A stretch of 64,000 nt of DNA from Aulostomus chinensis (GCA_037954235.1 JBBMOA010000022.1:5269501-5333500), one strand, 5' to 3'. Counted from the stretch's first letter, positions 22,483-33,174 are shown. The notes: generated by a model not told the origin, from the letters alone. Program-made: numbers and translations.

Positions 22483-22959
22483 TAGCACCGCTGCCAACCA
22501 ACTCGGTTTACTGTAATTATTCAAGAGCTTCAGGCTGGAGACTCTCGAGGGCAGAGTGCTGCTGTGATCGGATGCTGCTGCCAGAGATGTTCTCCTGTAT
22601 TCATGTGGAAATCAGTCGGCAGGCAGCTGCTGCAATTGTTGCCTGTGAGCTCCTCCAGACTAAGGCACTTGTTGCCCTCTAGTGGCTAAATTACGGAACT
22701 GTTAGCTGGTACAATAGCTGCTCAAAGTATTTAAAGTGTACCTTCAACCACATTGTTTTGAATATATGTGTATCAAATCCACATTCCTACACCTTAAAAT
22801 ATAATTTCAAAAGCATTTAGGTACGGAATTCTTACATGTTTTGCAGGATCGTTTGTACATGAGGTCTTGTTGGCACGTTTGTTTACTCTGTGCTGGCTGA
22901 AAGCTTTTCGTTGTTCGTTTGTCTCTTTTTTGACACCAAAGTTTCTCAAATCTTTGCAG

Positions 22960-22995
22960 GCGGTATCAGAAACTACAGAAGATTATGAAGCCCTG
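22960..22995 (+). CDS. elmo1: ELMO1 coding exon 6, 36-nt microexon-like (residues 138-150)
   Basis: A 36-nt exon encoding RYQKLQKIMKP, with codons split on both sides (1 nt in, 2 nt out). Acceptor TCTTTGCAG, donor CTG|GTAAGC. This short segment distinguishes ELMO1 from ELMO2, where as recalled the corresponding residues are absent or different. Because its length is a multiple of three, skipping would leave the frame intact and give a shorter armadillo region; whether it is alternatively spliced cannot be seen from the genome. Confidence 0.94.
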
Positions 22996-24340
22996 GTAAG
23001 CCCCTCCCCCAACGGCTCTGTGCTCTTCCTATCCTGCTGGCTGAGTCTGCATGATTAAGATGGTGCCTTATGGGAAATTATACATGTGTATATTTAACAC
23101 AGCTGCTTTCAGGCTTCCATTTTAAAATCAGTGTCACACTTTTACATTTTGCATGTGGTTTTGGGCGAGAAACTAAAGGAATTCTCCAACTCATCAACTG
23201 ATAGATGACCAAGATTTAACTACAAAATCTACTAAAACCATGAAACTCAAAATTGTTAACGAGGTTCAAGTTTGAATTGGCTTTGGTAGAAATCGCTGCT
23301 CTCTCCTGAGTAAATCTTGGTGGTCTTGGCTAAACTGTGCTGCTGAGGGAGTTTCTGCTGGCTTGCTGTGCACTGGCTATGCTGCTAAAGGATATTTCCT
23401 CTCTACTTGACTTTCTCCTCATGAGCGAATTGTCCGTCGTCACAAGAACATCATACATCAACAAGGTTCTCTGCCCTTCTATTCTCCTCGGTTCTCAACG
23501 GCAGAACCAAGTATAGTCTGTAAAAGCCTTCTCCATCCTTCTGCTGCAGGCTGCTTACTCTCCTTATGACCGTTCACTCATCATCCACCATGCAGCAGCT
23601 CTGACCCATGATTCTCTCTGTTGGCCTGCTCTTTAACACCAAGTCTGCGCTTGTAAAAAAAAAAAAAAAAAACACGAAAAAAAACCAACTTACAACAATG
23701 TTTTTCTTTTACTTCCTTTATTGACTTACGATCATTCAAAATAATGTTTTACATTTTTCTTACCCTTCAACAAAAACAAAGTAATAAAATGCCCGGTTGC
23801 ATTGCTAGACAGTCCTGATTGTAACTCTGTATCACATTGATTCTAATCATCGAAGTCAGTAAACCTGTAAAGATGCATCCTAGATGAATGCAGATGAATA
23901 TGTAGAAAGAGCCCATTGTATGATGGTGCATGATTGGGACTTTAGACATCAATATTGTAAAAATAAGAAAACATCTAAAGTGCACTGGAAAAACAAGAAG
24001 TTTCTTAAACTCCAGGTGACAGGCGTTGCTATTGTGATTCGTGTCATGGCCTCCTGCGGCTCCTGCAGAGTGATCTGTCTCTCCTGATATCTGTGTATCT
24101 GCATGACTTCACTCTCTGATGTAGCTTTCTGGTTCTGATTGACTTCTGCGCTGCGCTGCTTGGCTCCCGACGGCCCTCGTGCGGGCCCCGGCTGCTTCTT
24201 CAAGACCAGTCTGTGTGCTCGGCATTTCAAACCCTCTCGCCCATCTCTTCCTCTCTCCTCATCTCTGTATCCTCAGACAAGCCTGGTTGAAGCGTTCAAC
24301 TTATGTTCTTCAGTCCCCACTTCTTCCTTGCTCTCTCTCC

Positions 24341-24376
<36 letters not shown>

Positions 24377-24511
24377 GCTTCTGTTGGCTTCTCATTCCTC
24401 TTCCTGTTCCAAGCCATCTGGGTTTCGCAGCTTTTCTCTGCTCCCAGCCAACTGCTAGAGGAGAAGTTTCCCATCGTCTGTATGTGTGTGTCTTTGTGTG
24501 TTGTCTTGTAG
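22996..24511 (+). other. elmo1: ELMO1 intron 6 (1.5 kb)
   Basis: Contains a poly-A run at about 23655 and a (CT)n tract at 24331-24375, about 140 nt upstream of the exon 7 acceptor. No other feature recognised. Confidence 0.8.
24331..24375. repeat. (CT)n microsatellite
   Basis: CT repeat with minor interruptions upstream of exon 7. Confidence 0.93.
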
Positions 24512-24611
24512 TTTTGGAGACCTGCTGTCCTTCACTCTTACGGCCTTCGTGGAGCTGATGGACCACGGCATCGTCTCCTGGGATACTTTTTCTGTGGCCT
24601 TCATCAAGAAG
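24512..24611 (+). CDS. elmo1: ELMO1 coding exon 7 (residues 150-183)
   Basis: A 100-nt exon whose first T completes the split Cys codon. It encodes FGDLLSFTLTAFVELMDHG and then IVSWDTFSVAFIKK, one of the most conserved armadillo-repeat segments of the ELMO family. Acceptor TGTCTTGTAG, donor AAG|GTCAGC. It ends in phase 0. Confidence 0.96.
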
Positions 24612-25530
24612 GTCAGCCAAGCAGATATTTCATTCCCAGGCTTGGGATTCTTCCTCGTGAAACTGCCGTGCATGTTTGCTGGAAATGTCTGAAACAGTAA
24701 CATCATAGTTGAGGGTACCCTAGTGCACCTTCATCATTGCACGCATGTTCATGTTTTACCATACACTATTGATCAGGCGACTGTAACTTCAACAATTCCA
24801 ATTTAAATTCTTGGTGTGCGATACAATGAAAGAATCACTTGTTTCTACTCGTACACAATTCAAATAAAATATAGACGGACACTGATTGGTGGTTTTATGA
24901 AGTGACTCGTTTGCCTACTGAAGTGATGTTACTTTTCGACTTATTACTGTGGCTTTTTTGTTGTTGTGGAAACTGAATTATAACAATAATAATAATGGGA
25001 GAAAATATAGACCAGGTTTTATAACATTTTGTTATGTGGGGCGGGTATGTCATCAATATAAAAAACAGAGTAATGTAAATAAAGGTTATTATTGTTGTCC
25101 GGCCTCCAGGCTGGGACTTTGAGACTTCTGCTGTAGATATTCAGATTTCTGGAAGACTGATTAGTCACAATTCATCCTCACTCATGACTTCTGCATGTAT
25201 TTTTATGTATTTGGACATAATTCAATGTTTACAGCTTCAGACAGTAATCTACCTGATTCACCTTTATGTTACATTGAGTCTTTCAGTGCTGCATCTGTTT
25301 CCTACCGGATTTTCCCGTCTCTACTCTCAACAGTTTAATGATCTAAAAAAGAAAAGGTTCTACACATTTTTTTTTTAAATGAAACATTCAGCTTTCCGCC
25401 CTGTGACCTTCATTGGGGTGAAAATTGATTTAAAAAAAAAAAAGGAGCCTCATGGCACCAACAAACCTTATTAGTATCCATATCTCACTAAAGCAGTACT
25501 TCTTTCCTCCCTCCTGTTAAATTCCTGCAG
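24612..25530 (+). other. elmo1: ELMO1 intron 7 (0.9 kb)
   Basis: AT-rich intron with short poly-T and poly-A runs. No repeat family or exon recognised. Confidence 0.8.
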
Positions 25531-25682
25531 ATTGCCAGCTATGTGAACAAGTCGGCCATGGACACAGCAGTGCTGCAGCGCTCTCTGGCCATCCTGGAGT
25601 CCATGGTGCTCAACAGTCAGGATCTTTACCACAAGGTGGCACAAGAGATCACCATTGGCCAGCTCATCCCACATCTTCAGGG
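25531..25682 (+). CDS. elmo1: ELMO1 coding exon 8 (residues 184-234)
   Basis: A 152-nt exon encoding IASYVNKSAMDTAVLQRSLA, then ILESMVLNSQDLYHKVAQEI and TIGQLIPHLQG, with the last Gly split. These are armadillo-repeat helices of the inhibitory region. Acceptor ATTCCTGCAG, donor GG|GTGAGT. Differences from human as recalled are conservative (MDTAV for IDISI). Confidence 0.96.
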
Positions 25683-26032
25683 GTGAGTGCATGGAACAGT
25701 ACCACTGTAGGAGTATGTTGTCTCTTGCACTTTGAAAAATACACTTTTTTTAAAAAAATATTTGCCCCTCCCATCAATTAGCTCATGAGTTTTGATATAA
25801 TTTCCTCATCCACCAACATTTTAGACAAGAAGGACCTGGAAAACCTGCAAAATCAGTGGATATAAGAAAAAAAAAAGGGGGGGGTAAATGACTAATGATA
25901 TGAACATTAATGAAAACAACAGAAGTAAAAATAATCGAGTACACAACAGATGAGAAACAAAGGAACGTTTTAAAATAAAAGGATTCCTGCCACGATATCT
26001 GTCATAGTACATATTGGTGTCATGCAGGTCTT

Positions 26033-26084
<52 letters not shown>

Positions 26085-26211
26085 CCTTTGCTAGAATATC
26101 CAGCATTACAGTCAAAATTTGCTGATGTTTGGGATGAAGGAGGCATTTTAAACCACCCGAGCAGCGATGCTAAACAGCTTATTTCATATTCTGCCACGTT
26201 TCCGAACGCAG
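25683..26211 (+). other. elmo1: ELMO1 intron 8 (0.5 kb)
   Basis: Contains a (GT)n tract at 26035-26079, 132 nt upstream of the exon 9 acceptor, and a purine-rich stretch AAAAAAAAAAGGGGGGGG near 25868. No exon. Confidence 0.8.
26035..26079. repeat. (GT)n microsatellite
   Basis: Uninterrupted repeat 132 nt before the exon 9 acceptor. Confidence 0.95.
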
Positions 26212-26290
26212 GACTGACCAAGACATCCAGACCTACACCATCGCTGTCATCAATGCTCTCTTCCTCAAAGCTCCCGAGGAGAAGAGACAG
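26212..26290 (+). CDS. elmo1: ELMO1 coding exon 9 (residues 234-260)
   Basis: A 79-nt exon encoding TDQDIQTYTIAVINALFLKA followed by PEEKRQ, an armadillo-type helix pair. Acceptor CGAACGCAG has only a modest pyrimidine tract. Donor CAG|GTGAGG. Ends in phase 0. Confidence 0.95.
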
Positions 26291-27024
26291 GTGAGGCCGC
26301 TGCATGCACACGCAGCACAAACACTGCATAAATTGTATTTCATTTCACGATGCATTTATGCGTCATCACGTCAGCGTTTTTGTACTATAACTGTGCATAA
26401 TGAGTGTGTATTTGTTGTTTCGCTGTAATCTATTAGAGAAGTCAAAAACCTCATTTCCTACTCATCTTTATTTCCATTCTCTCACTTCTGAAGAGGAGGT
26501 TATTACTCAAGCTCATCTTTCTCTCTCCAGCTCTTATCTATGCCACACTCTGCCCTGTTGCTCATTACGTGATCCCCTGCATCAGCACTGTGGGGTCCAG
26601 AGATGTGCTTTAATAATGAATGATGCCCACCCACAGCTTTCTCCTGTGCGGCATGCAAAGTTGAAAGAAAGAAATACAGCGCGGTACTTTTGTATACAAC
26701 CAGACTCGACTGCTGATGCTTCATTTACTTCGGCCGAATAAGTAGATTTTGACAAGTGGGAGTGTGCACGCAAGAGATTCATGCGGTTGGTTGGAAGCAA
26801 TTTAAAGCAGCATCATTAGGTTGTTTTAATGTGTCATGTGTGGTAATGTGAGTTTATAGCAGGTCGTTTCTTCTCTGCAGAGGCAGTTTTGATAACGCGA
26901 TGCTGTTTGACAGGAGCTGCTCATCACGTCAGGTTCTTTGTCTATGCGGTTGACACGTTATAAACATAAAAGAGGCCAATGACTCTCAGTTTGTGTGTTT
27001 CGAAGCACAGATGACATTGTGTAG

Positions 27025-27073
<49 letters not shown>

Positions 27074-27620
27074 TGGTAAAGACTCGCCCAGCTTTGATTA
27101 TGACCCCCCCAGGGTCTCTCAACATTCTGCTGACTCCGTCCCCCCCACCCCCTCCTTGTCCTTCCACAAGCTGCAGCACTGACAGGAAAAATCTCATTTT
27201 TAACCTCCTCTCAGACTTTTTTCCCCCTCCACATTCACTCACTCACCCTCTCTGTCTCTCTGTTTCTGACTTTGTCTCCTCACTGCACACGATATGGTAG
27301 TTTGATGAGCACATTGTGGACATCCTTAATTGTCCCCTGACAGTAAGTGCACCCTTGATTAGCACACTTTGTAGTAGTAGTGCATCAAGAATCCCTTTTT
27401 AAGTTTTGCGATGGCTTCATTTATTTCTTTATTTTACAGCCTGCCCCTGCACACTTTGCAGTTTGCCGTGGCAGGCTTTTATTTTGCCCCATTTATTTTT
27501 TTTATTCATATGTAGAGAAGCCTAACTAATTATTTGTAGGTGTGTCATTTTGTCTTACAATTATCTCTCTGCTCGCTCTCTCCGGATCTCTTCTCCTCCT
27601 CTTCTTTCCCCCCTCTGTAG
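26291..27620 (+). other. elmo1: ELMO1 intron 9 (1.3 kb)
   Basis: Contains (GT)n at 27028-27071 followed by CT-rich sequence. No exon or mobile element recognised. Confidence 0.8.
27028..27071. repeat. (GT)n microsatellite
   Basis: Uninterrupted repeat in intron 9. Confidence 0.95.
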
Positions 27621-27671
27621 GAGATGGCCCATATCCTCGCCCAGAAACAGCTACGCTCCATCATTCTCAGT
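27621..27671 (+). CDS. elmo1: ELMO1 coding exon 10 (residues 261-277)
   Basis: A 51-nt phase-0 exon encoding EMAHILAQKQLRSIILS, the last armadillo-like helix before the ELMO domain. Acceptor CCCTCTGTAG, donor AGT|GTAAGT. The block AQKQLRSIIL is common to all ELMO proteins. Confidence 0.95.
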
Positions 27672-28077
27672 GTAAGTCTAGTGATTCTCTTCTTCTTATG
27701 TCTCCCGTGTCCCCGCCTGCCTCCCTCTCAGTTCAGGTATATGCCGATGACATCTGTCACCTCTGCTTCTGTCTCACCTCGCTTGTGAATATCTGCTGGA
27801 TTCACTGTCTCACACCTGTTCCCTTTTCATCCTCTCCCTTGTGTTAAATCTCATTTCTCCCTCTCCGGTGCTCACTAATCCTCATCATTCACTCCTAAAT
27901 CCTCTCTCTCTTTGCTATCTCTTACCGCTCCAAAAAAAAAAATTCTCGCCTTTCTGACCCCAAATCTGTCCTCTCTCCTTCTCCTCACACATCTAACACC
28001 CGCCCTCCCCTCTCTGTCTTCCTCTGCTCCTCTCACACTCCTCCCTCTGTCCTCTTTTTGTCCTTCACACCATGTAG
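27672..28077 (+). other. elmo1: ELMO1 intron 10 (406 bp, pyrimidine-rich)
   Basis: A short intron made almost entirely of CT-rich sequence on the + strand, which leads directly into the exon 11 acceptor (ACACCATGTAG). No internal feature beyond the pyrimidine bias. Confidence 0.85.
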
Positions 28078-28200
28078 AATGTGATCCGGAGCACCACACC
28101 CATCAACGATGAGATGGCCCACCAGCTGTACGTGCTGCAGGTGCTCACCTTCAACCTGCTGGAGGACCGCATGATGACCAAGATGGATCCTCAGGACCAG
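28078..28200 (+). CDS. elmo1: ELMO1 coding exon 11 (residues 278-318)
   Basis: A 123-nt phase-0 exon encoding NVIRSTTPINDEMAHQLYVL and then QVLTFNLLEDRMMTKMDPQDQ. The second half is essentially invariant in ELMO proteins and enters the ELMO domain. The first dozen residues (NVIRSTTPINDE) are the most diverged stretch in this window relative to the human protein as recalled (HVIRAQRAINN). Acceptor CATGTAG, donor CAG|GTGACC, a weaker +4 to +6. Confidence 0.96.
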
Positions 28201-29436
28201 GTGACCACGCAGGCGAAAAATTACTGATGAGATGGACGGACAAGGAAATGTGATGTAGAAAAGGGAGAAGTAATGCTGAGGTCTGTCAGGTTTCCTTCAG
28301 CCGCCGCACTCGCTGCTTTGGTCCCGCTGATTAGTCTTTAAATCCAAGGTTTTCAAAGTGTGCGGCGGGCCTCCTCATGGGGGCTCCAGACTGTTTCTCA
28401 GTGAGAGGAGGTGCAAGTATATTAGGAATCAAAGCACAGCATGTAGAACAGCCTCAATGTGTGTGATGTGGTAAATTCACTTGTCTGATGGTCGAAAATG
28501 ACTGAAAAATGTCAGAAATGAATTAAAAAAAACAGGACTGTCTGTTTTTCTATATATTTGGTGTGTTCTGAAGTTGGGTAAAACCAAAAGCTAAATAGTT
28601 GCCTGCCTTTAAGATCAGATAACATAATGATACGTACTGTAGGCACAAAACTCTACGTGTAATGGGCACACCTTGTTCCAGACTCTGAAAACCACAAAGT
28701 TAATGGGTCAAAGTTTATCTTTGCTGGGAACGCTTCCCCACAGCCGATTCATACACATTTATCTGGTTTAGTAAGCGGTGCATGATTGCGCATGTTTACA
28801 ATCCAAGAGCAGCTCAGAGAGTAGTGGCCGTTTCTGAAGACGACGAAAGTGCAAGTTGAGGAACGATTAATTCCACCAGCAGCACAACTTGGCTTTCTCA
28901 GGCCTCGAAGTAGTTCAGTCCAGTTGGGAACAATAGGTGCTCTTTTAATTACAGAGGCACAAGCCTGCAAAACTACTTTTATTCCACAAACCTATCACTT
29001 GAAGTTTTATATCCATCTATGTAAAAAAATATACTTGTGAAATCTATTCTTATTTTTTATGTATATAGATTCACAAAACTGAATAATTAGTAGTCTAAAC
29101 ATGCTCATGTGACACACGACCAACGACAAACCCTCCAGATGTTCAAGAAGATGTTCCTTAAACCTGATGGGGAACTAAAGAGCGGTTCAAGTCACTGCTA
29201 CCAGGACAACAGAGCCCACCACAGCTGCCACAAGTCAATTATCTTTTATTCGTCTGATTATGGGCAGTTTGGGACAAACTGGGTTAAAAAAAAAATAGCA
29301 TCGTTATTGTGTTGCCAAGTAATAAAAGCAGTGCAGAAGATTGTCTCCGTGCTATAAGACGCCAGACAGTGAACATTCCTGAGTTCTAAATGGTGAATGG
29401 GTGGAAAGACAGATGACTTGGAGACATCGCTTTAAT

Positions 29437-29471
<35 letters not shown>
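28201..29471 (+). other. elmo1: ELMO1 intron 11 (1.3 kb) ending in (TG)15 TAG
   Basis: No exon or mobile element recognised. The last 33 nt are (TG)15 (29439-29468) followed by TAG; there is no C/T-only polypyrimidine tract. A branch-point-like TTAAT lies at 29432-29436, about 36 nt before the AG. Confidence 0.85.
29439..29468. repeat. (TG)15 forming the exon 12 acceptor tract
   Basis: Runs directly into TAG|GCT of exon 12. Confidence 0.96.
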
Positions 29472-29600
29472 GCTCAGAGGGACATCATCTTTGAGCTACG
29501 GAGAATTGCCTTCGATGTGGAGTGTGAGCCCAACAACAGTGGCAGCATCGAGAAACGCAAGTCCATGTACACCCGCGACTACAAGAAGCTCGGCTTCATT
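29472..29600 (+). CDS. elmo1: ELMO1 coding exon 12 (residues 319-361)
   Basis: A 129-nt phase-0 exon encoding AQRDIIFELRRIAFDVECEP, then NNSGSIEKRKSMYTRDYKKL and GFI, the start of the ELMO domain with a flexible Ser/Asn-rich loop. Human ELMO1 as recalled has one extra Ser in the loop. Acceptor is (TG)15TAG|GCT, donor ATT|GTAAGT. Skipping would remove 43 residues without shifting the frame. Complementary TG and CA microsatellites flank it on both sides (see findings). Confidence 0.96.
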
Positions 29601-29647
29601 GTAAGTTGAAGAATGTTCTCTGATGGCATGTTGTCAGTCCATGACCT

Positions 29648-29648
<1 letters not shown>

Positions 29649-29695
<47 letters not shown>
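29649..29695. repeat. (CA)n just inside intron 12
   Basis: Begins 49 nt past the exon 12 donor. Confidence 0.96.
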
Positions 29696-29696
<1 letters not shown>

Positions 29697-29735
29697 TCCT
29701 CTGATTCTGCCCCCTCTTTTAGGCCATTTTTATTT

Positions 29736-29737
<2 letters not shown>

Positions 29738-29772
<35 letters not shown>
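29738..29772. repeat. (GT)n in intron 12
   Basis: Inverted relative to the CA tract 42 nt upstream. Confidence 0.96.
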
Positions 29773-29773
<1 letters not shown>

Positions 29774-31117
29774 ATGCTGTATGCCTGCAGCTCTGTACTG
29801 GCTCTTCCCACTGCAGTGTGCTCTGTACAGATAAAGCCAGTGTGTCCACAACTTAAGAGGAGATCCCTCCCAAAACCTTGAGTCTGCCTCTTTCACTACA
29901 TAGACTCACACACACTCCACTAACACACAAACACACCATAACTCTCTGGATGGACCTCGTGGCTGCTGAGATCATTTGTTTGTGTCGGAATGGCTCAAAA
30001 CTTAATAAGTATATCAATCGTTACATTTCACTGGCGGATATCAGCCTGTCACAGTCATATTGCTGACGCGTGCTGATAGGAAAATGTGTTTTCACAGAAC
30101 AGTGATGCAGAAAAAGAAGATAGTTACAGTAATGCGGCGCACTTATCACTGCCGTTGCATGAGATAAGTTCAAATTAAAGTTTGGTTCTCCATTAAGTCT
30201 CCACTCAACTGTAAAATCAGCAGCGGTGAACCTGTTTGTGTTGTTGTCCCACGCTAACGTCACCAGTCGCTATGAGGCTGAGAATGGTTTGATCGGCGAG
30301 ACAAAAGTGTTTTTTTTGGGGGTTTGAGATCAGATCAATGCACAAACATGTGAAGCGATAAATGGCAAGTTTAAACTTTACAGAATTGAAAACCAAAAAT
30401 GTGTGTAACTAATTTAGTTGGTGGGAGTAAAATCTCTCACTGGCAAGAAACAAGCAGCAGGGAGAAATGCTGTGTCAGTTAAAGAGCCAGACGGGGGGGG
30501 GGGAGTGCCGGAAGGCTAAACGCACATTCTGGCACATTTGTCATGTGTCCAAATGAGTGTGAGGGTATTTTTAAGATATGCATGTACCCGAATTTCTGCT
30601 TCAAGCCTCTAAATCTGCTTCCTGTCAGCCTGAAATATAAAAGTGATGAGCCAGACCTCGGTGTCCTCTGCTGCTCTTTCTTCTTCCTCCCCCTCAACAT
30701 CCCGTCTCACCTGTCCCAGCTTACACGCTCATCCCAAATTCAGTTTGTCAGCTAAAGAATCTGCGATCACTATCGCAGCGAACCACCAGGCAGAATCCAG
30801 CAATGAATACACGATAATGGAGTTTTTGTTTTGTTTTTTTCTCAATTAAATTTTTTGAATTAAATCTGATAAAACCGGGAGCTGTGATTAGTAAGGTATT
30901 TTCTGAGTGGGGGGGGGGGGCAGTAAGTGTGGAGTGCAGTATTTTATGGATGATATGCAACACGACTGGTTTGTCGCCTCATTAGGGGAGGCCCGGTAGG
31001 AGACGGTTACATAGGATTTCCTTACAACTATTTATACAGAGATTTAATAGAATGTATTTAAATATGCTCCTCTTCTTCTCCTCCTCCTCCTCCTCTTCCT
31101 CTTCCTCTTCCTCTCAG

Positions 31118-31222
31118 AACCATGTGAATCCAGCTGTGGATTTCACCCAGATTCCTCCAGGCATGTTGGCTCTGGATAACATGTTATATTTTGCCAGATA
31201 CCACCAGGACGCCTACATCAGG
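31118..31222 (+). CDS. elmo1: ELMO1 coding exon 13 (residues 362-396)
   Basis: A 105-nt phase-0 exon encoding NHVNPAVDFTQIPPGMLALD and then NMLYFARYHQDAYIR, core of the ELMO domain. The acceptor follows a long (CTC)n/(TTCCTC)n tract ending CTCTCAG. Donor AGG|GTGAGG. The block PPGMLALDNMLY is a family signature. Confidence 0.96.
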
Positions 31223-31705
31223 GTGAGGACACACACCCGTTTACGCACAGAAACACACACGGTTTTGCGATTTCAGTACAAGTTTTCCATCTCTCCAGCT
31301 CATTCACTTGTTTGTGGGTTTGCCTCTAAAATAAACTCCAATTCCATCTCCTGCTGTTGCTCTGCCTCAGTTCTGACAGATGACTATGAGAAATTTAGCA
31401 TTACTTTTTGTTTGCGAGATTTGCAATTTCTATTGCATAAAATAAAATCAATGTAGTCAAATAAAATGAAATTAAAAGGCAACAAACAGTCATCGTGCTC
31501 TCCCAGCTCATTTTGTCTGATTTCATTTTTTGCTCTTTTTGTTTAGTCGGAAGGATTTCGTGGCAGTTGGCCAGCATTCTATTGTCATGTAACTGCAGCT
31601 GCAATAATTATTAATCAGTCAAAATGGGATTCATGGCCAGCTGTTTTGATAACAATTACATTTATCTTTTCATTTCAAGTTGGTCACTCCTGGGGGCCCA
31701 CTTTA

Positions 31706-31880
31706 TCCATCCATCCATCCATTTTCTATACCACTTATCCGTTAAGGGGGGGGTGGAGCCTATCCTAGCTGACATTGGGTGAAAGGCGGGGTCACCCTGG
31801 CCGGGTTGCCAGTCCATCATTAGGCCATCAGGAGGAATTAGGGGCTCAGTTTCTTGCTCAAGGGTGCTTCGACATGGTCA
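31706..31880 (-). mobile_element. Truncated GATG-tailed SINE-like fragment
   Basis: Begins with CATC repeats (31706-31722), then sequence matching the tail half of the 17.5 kb SINE-like copy (GGTGGAGCCTATCC, AGGCGGGGTCACCCTGG, CCAGTCCAT). The tRNA-like half is absent. It is followed by a different repeat-like stretch (TTTCTTGCTCAAGGGTGCTTC) and then the inverted repeat at 31882. Confidence 0.75.
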
Positions 31881-31881
31881 A

Positions 31882-31959
31882 CGGGGGAAGTTAGCAGCCT
31901 AGCCTCTTTTACTATGGTAACCACCATAGTAAAAGAGGCTAGGCTGCTAACTTCCCCCG
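31882..31959. repeat. Perfect inverted repeat, 37-bp arms, 4-bp loop
   Basis: Left arm 31882-31918, loop AACC 31919-31922, right arm 31923-31959. The arms are exact reverse complements: left ends TTTTACTATGGT, right begins ACCATAGTAAAA. Arms carry AGTTAGCAGCCTAGCCTC on the left strand. Transcribed as part of ELMO1 intron 13, it would fold into a long uninterrupted hairpin. Confidence 0.95.
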
Positions 31960-33065
31960 GTGAACTGCAGTCAGAAATGTATAAAATAAGGCTACAGAGG
32001 ACTTGGATAATATCTCCCTGGTGCCACCTTTGGGTGACAAGCAAATCTTCAGAAATGGGGTTGTAAGTGTGTTTAACTCTTGATGTGTGCAGGAAGGAAA
32101 AAAGAAAAAAGCAGCACCAACTTTACCCTCATCAGTCAACCAGAGGGAGAAAACACTGCCTCCAATTTCCCAAATTAAACTGTCACCTACTAAAATGATT
32201 GGGACCTTAATGGCCTCTTATGGCGCTCTGCCACATCCACATAATTAGAGTGAATTTTCAACAGTTGTGAATTCATTACGTCTCTTTGACTCCCAAACTG
32301 ATAGTGGAGAGTCAGATAAGGTAAAACAAAGACGAAGAATTAGAAACACCTTCAGCGATACTTGCCAGAGTGTCACTGGAATGCAAATGTGTTTTTGTAC
32401 TACAAAGCCTTCTGGGAATGCATACAACTATCAAGGCTACTCTGAATTGATTTTTGAAAATAAAGAGATGGGTTTTTTTTAAGCCACTATATGACCTTGA
32501 ACATTTCTACTTTATCTGATCTTGTTAGCGTCAACAATGACAAACAGGAATTCACGCCACAGCTGTGAAAGAAACACAACGCACTAATCCGTGACTTTCC
32601 ACAAATCCCCCTGCTTTTATCCAAAATGCTATTTTCTAAGAATGACCTTTGCCCCCGGAAAAATGCCGGTGCCACAGGGAGTTAAAATCAACTCTGTATA
32701 ATCAAAAGACACTCAAGAAATGGCAGTTACACTCAACGTAGGACACGGTAGAGTAGGCGGCATTTCAGTGACATGTAGGAACTTGTTTTTTTAACTCAAG
32801 CAACTTCATTTGTTGTACTTGTTGCACTTTCACGTGAATAAAAAAAAAAAAACATTTCTTTTACAAGTTGCAAATCGTTTTCCAATGAAAAACAATTTAA
32901 GCAGATTCCCTTTAAATTCGTAGTTCATTTCATATCTTTTTCTTGTCTCGTGGAGTGTTTACACCGCATGCATCATTTATGAGAGCTATTATATTCCCAG
33001 AGTCGATTTTTCTTAATCATTTGCCTTTTTTTCCATCGGGTTCATTTGATTATCTGTTCTTTCAG

Positions 33066-33174
33066 ATTGTTCTGGAGAACAGCAGTCGAGAGGACAAGCA
33101 CGAGTGTCCGTTTGGCCGCAGCAGTATCGAACTGACGAAGATGCTCTGTGAGATCCTGAAAGTGGGCGAGCTTC
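33066..33174 (+). CDS. elmo1: ELMO1 coding exon 14 (residues 397-433)
   Basis: A 109-nt exon encoding IVLENSSREDKHECPFGRSS followed by IELTKMLCEILKVGEL, and one base of a split Pro codon. It is the most conserved part of the ELMO domain. Acceptor TTCTTTCAG, donor TTC|GTAAGT. It is followed by the largest complete intron of the window (17.7 kb). Confidence 0.97.

Larger units (their letters stand above)
20377..22959 (+). other. elmo1: ELMO1 intron 5 (2.6 kb)
   Basis: Contains (TG)n at 21137-21169, a fragment of a dispersed fish repeat (about 21430-21600) with GTTAGCTTAGC-type motifs, and a (TG)n/(CA)n inverted pair at 22272-22334 and 22424-22480. I find no exon. Confidence 0.8.
29601..31117 (+). 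other. elmo1: ELMO1 intron 12 (1.5 kb)
   Basis: Begins with (CA)n at 29649-29695 and (GT)n at 29738-29772 only 42 nt apart, and has a 12-nt G run at 30909-30920. It ends in a CTC/TTCCTC simple repeat that forms the exon 13 pyrimidine tract. No exon seen. Confidence 0.8.
31223..33065 (+). other. elmo1: ELMO1 intron 13 (1.8 kb)
   Basis: Holds a truncated GATG-tailed SINE-like fragment (about 31706-31830) and next to it a 37-bp-arm inverted repeat (31882-31959). Otherwise AT-rich with no exon. Confidence 0.8.
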
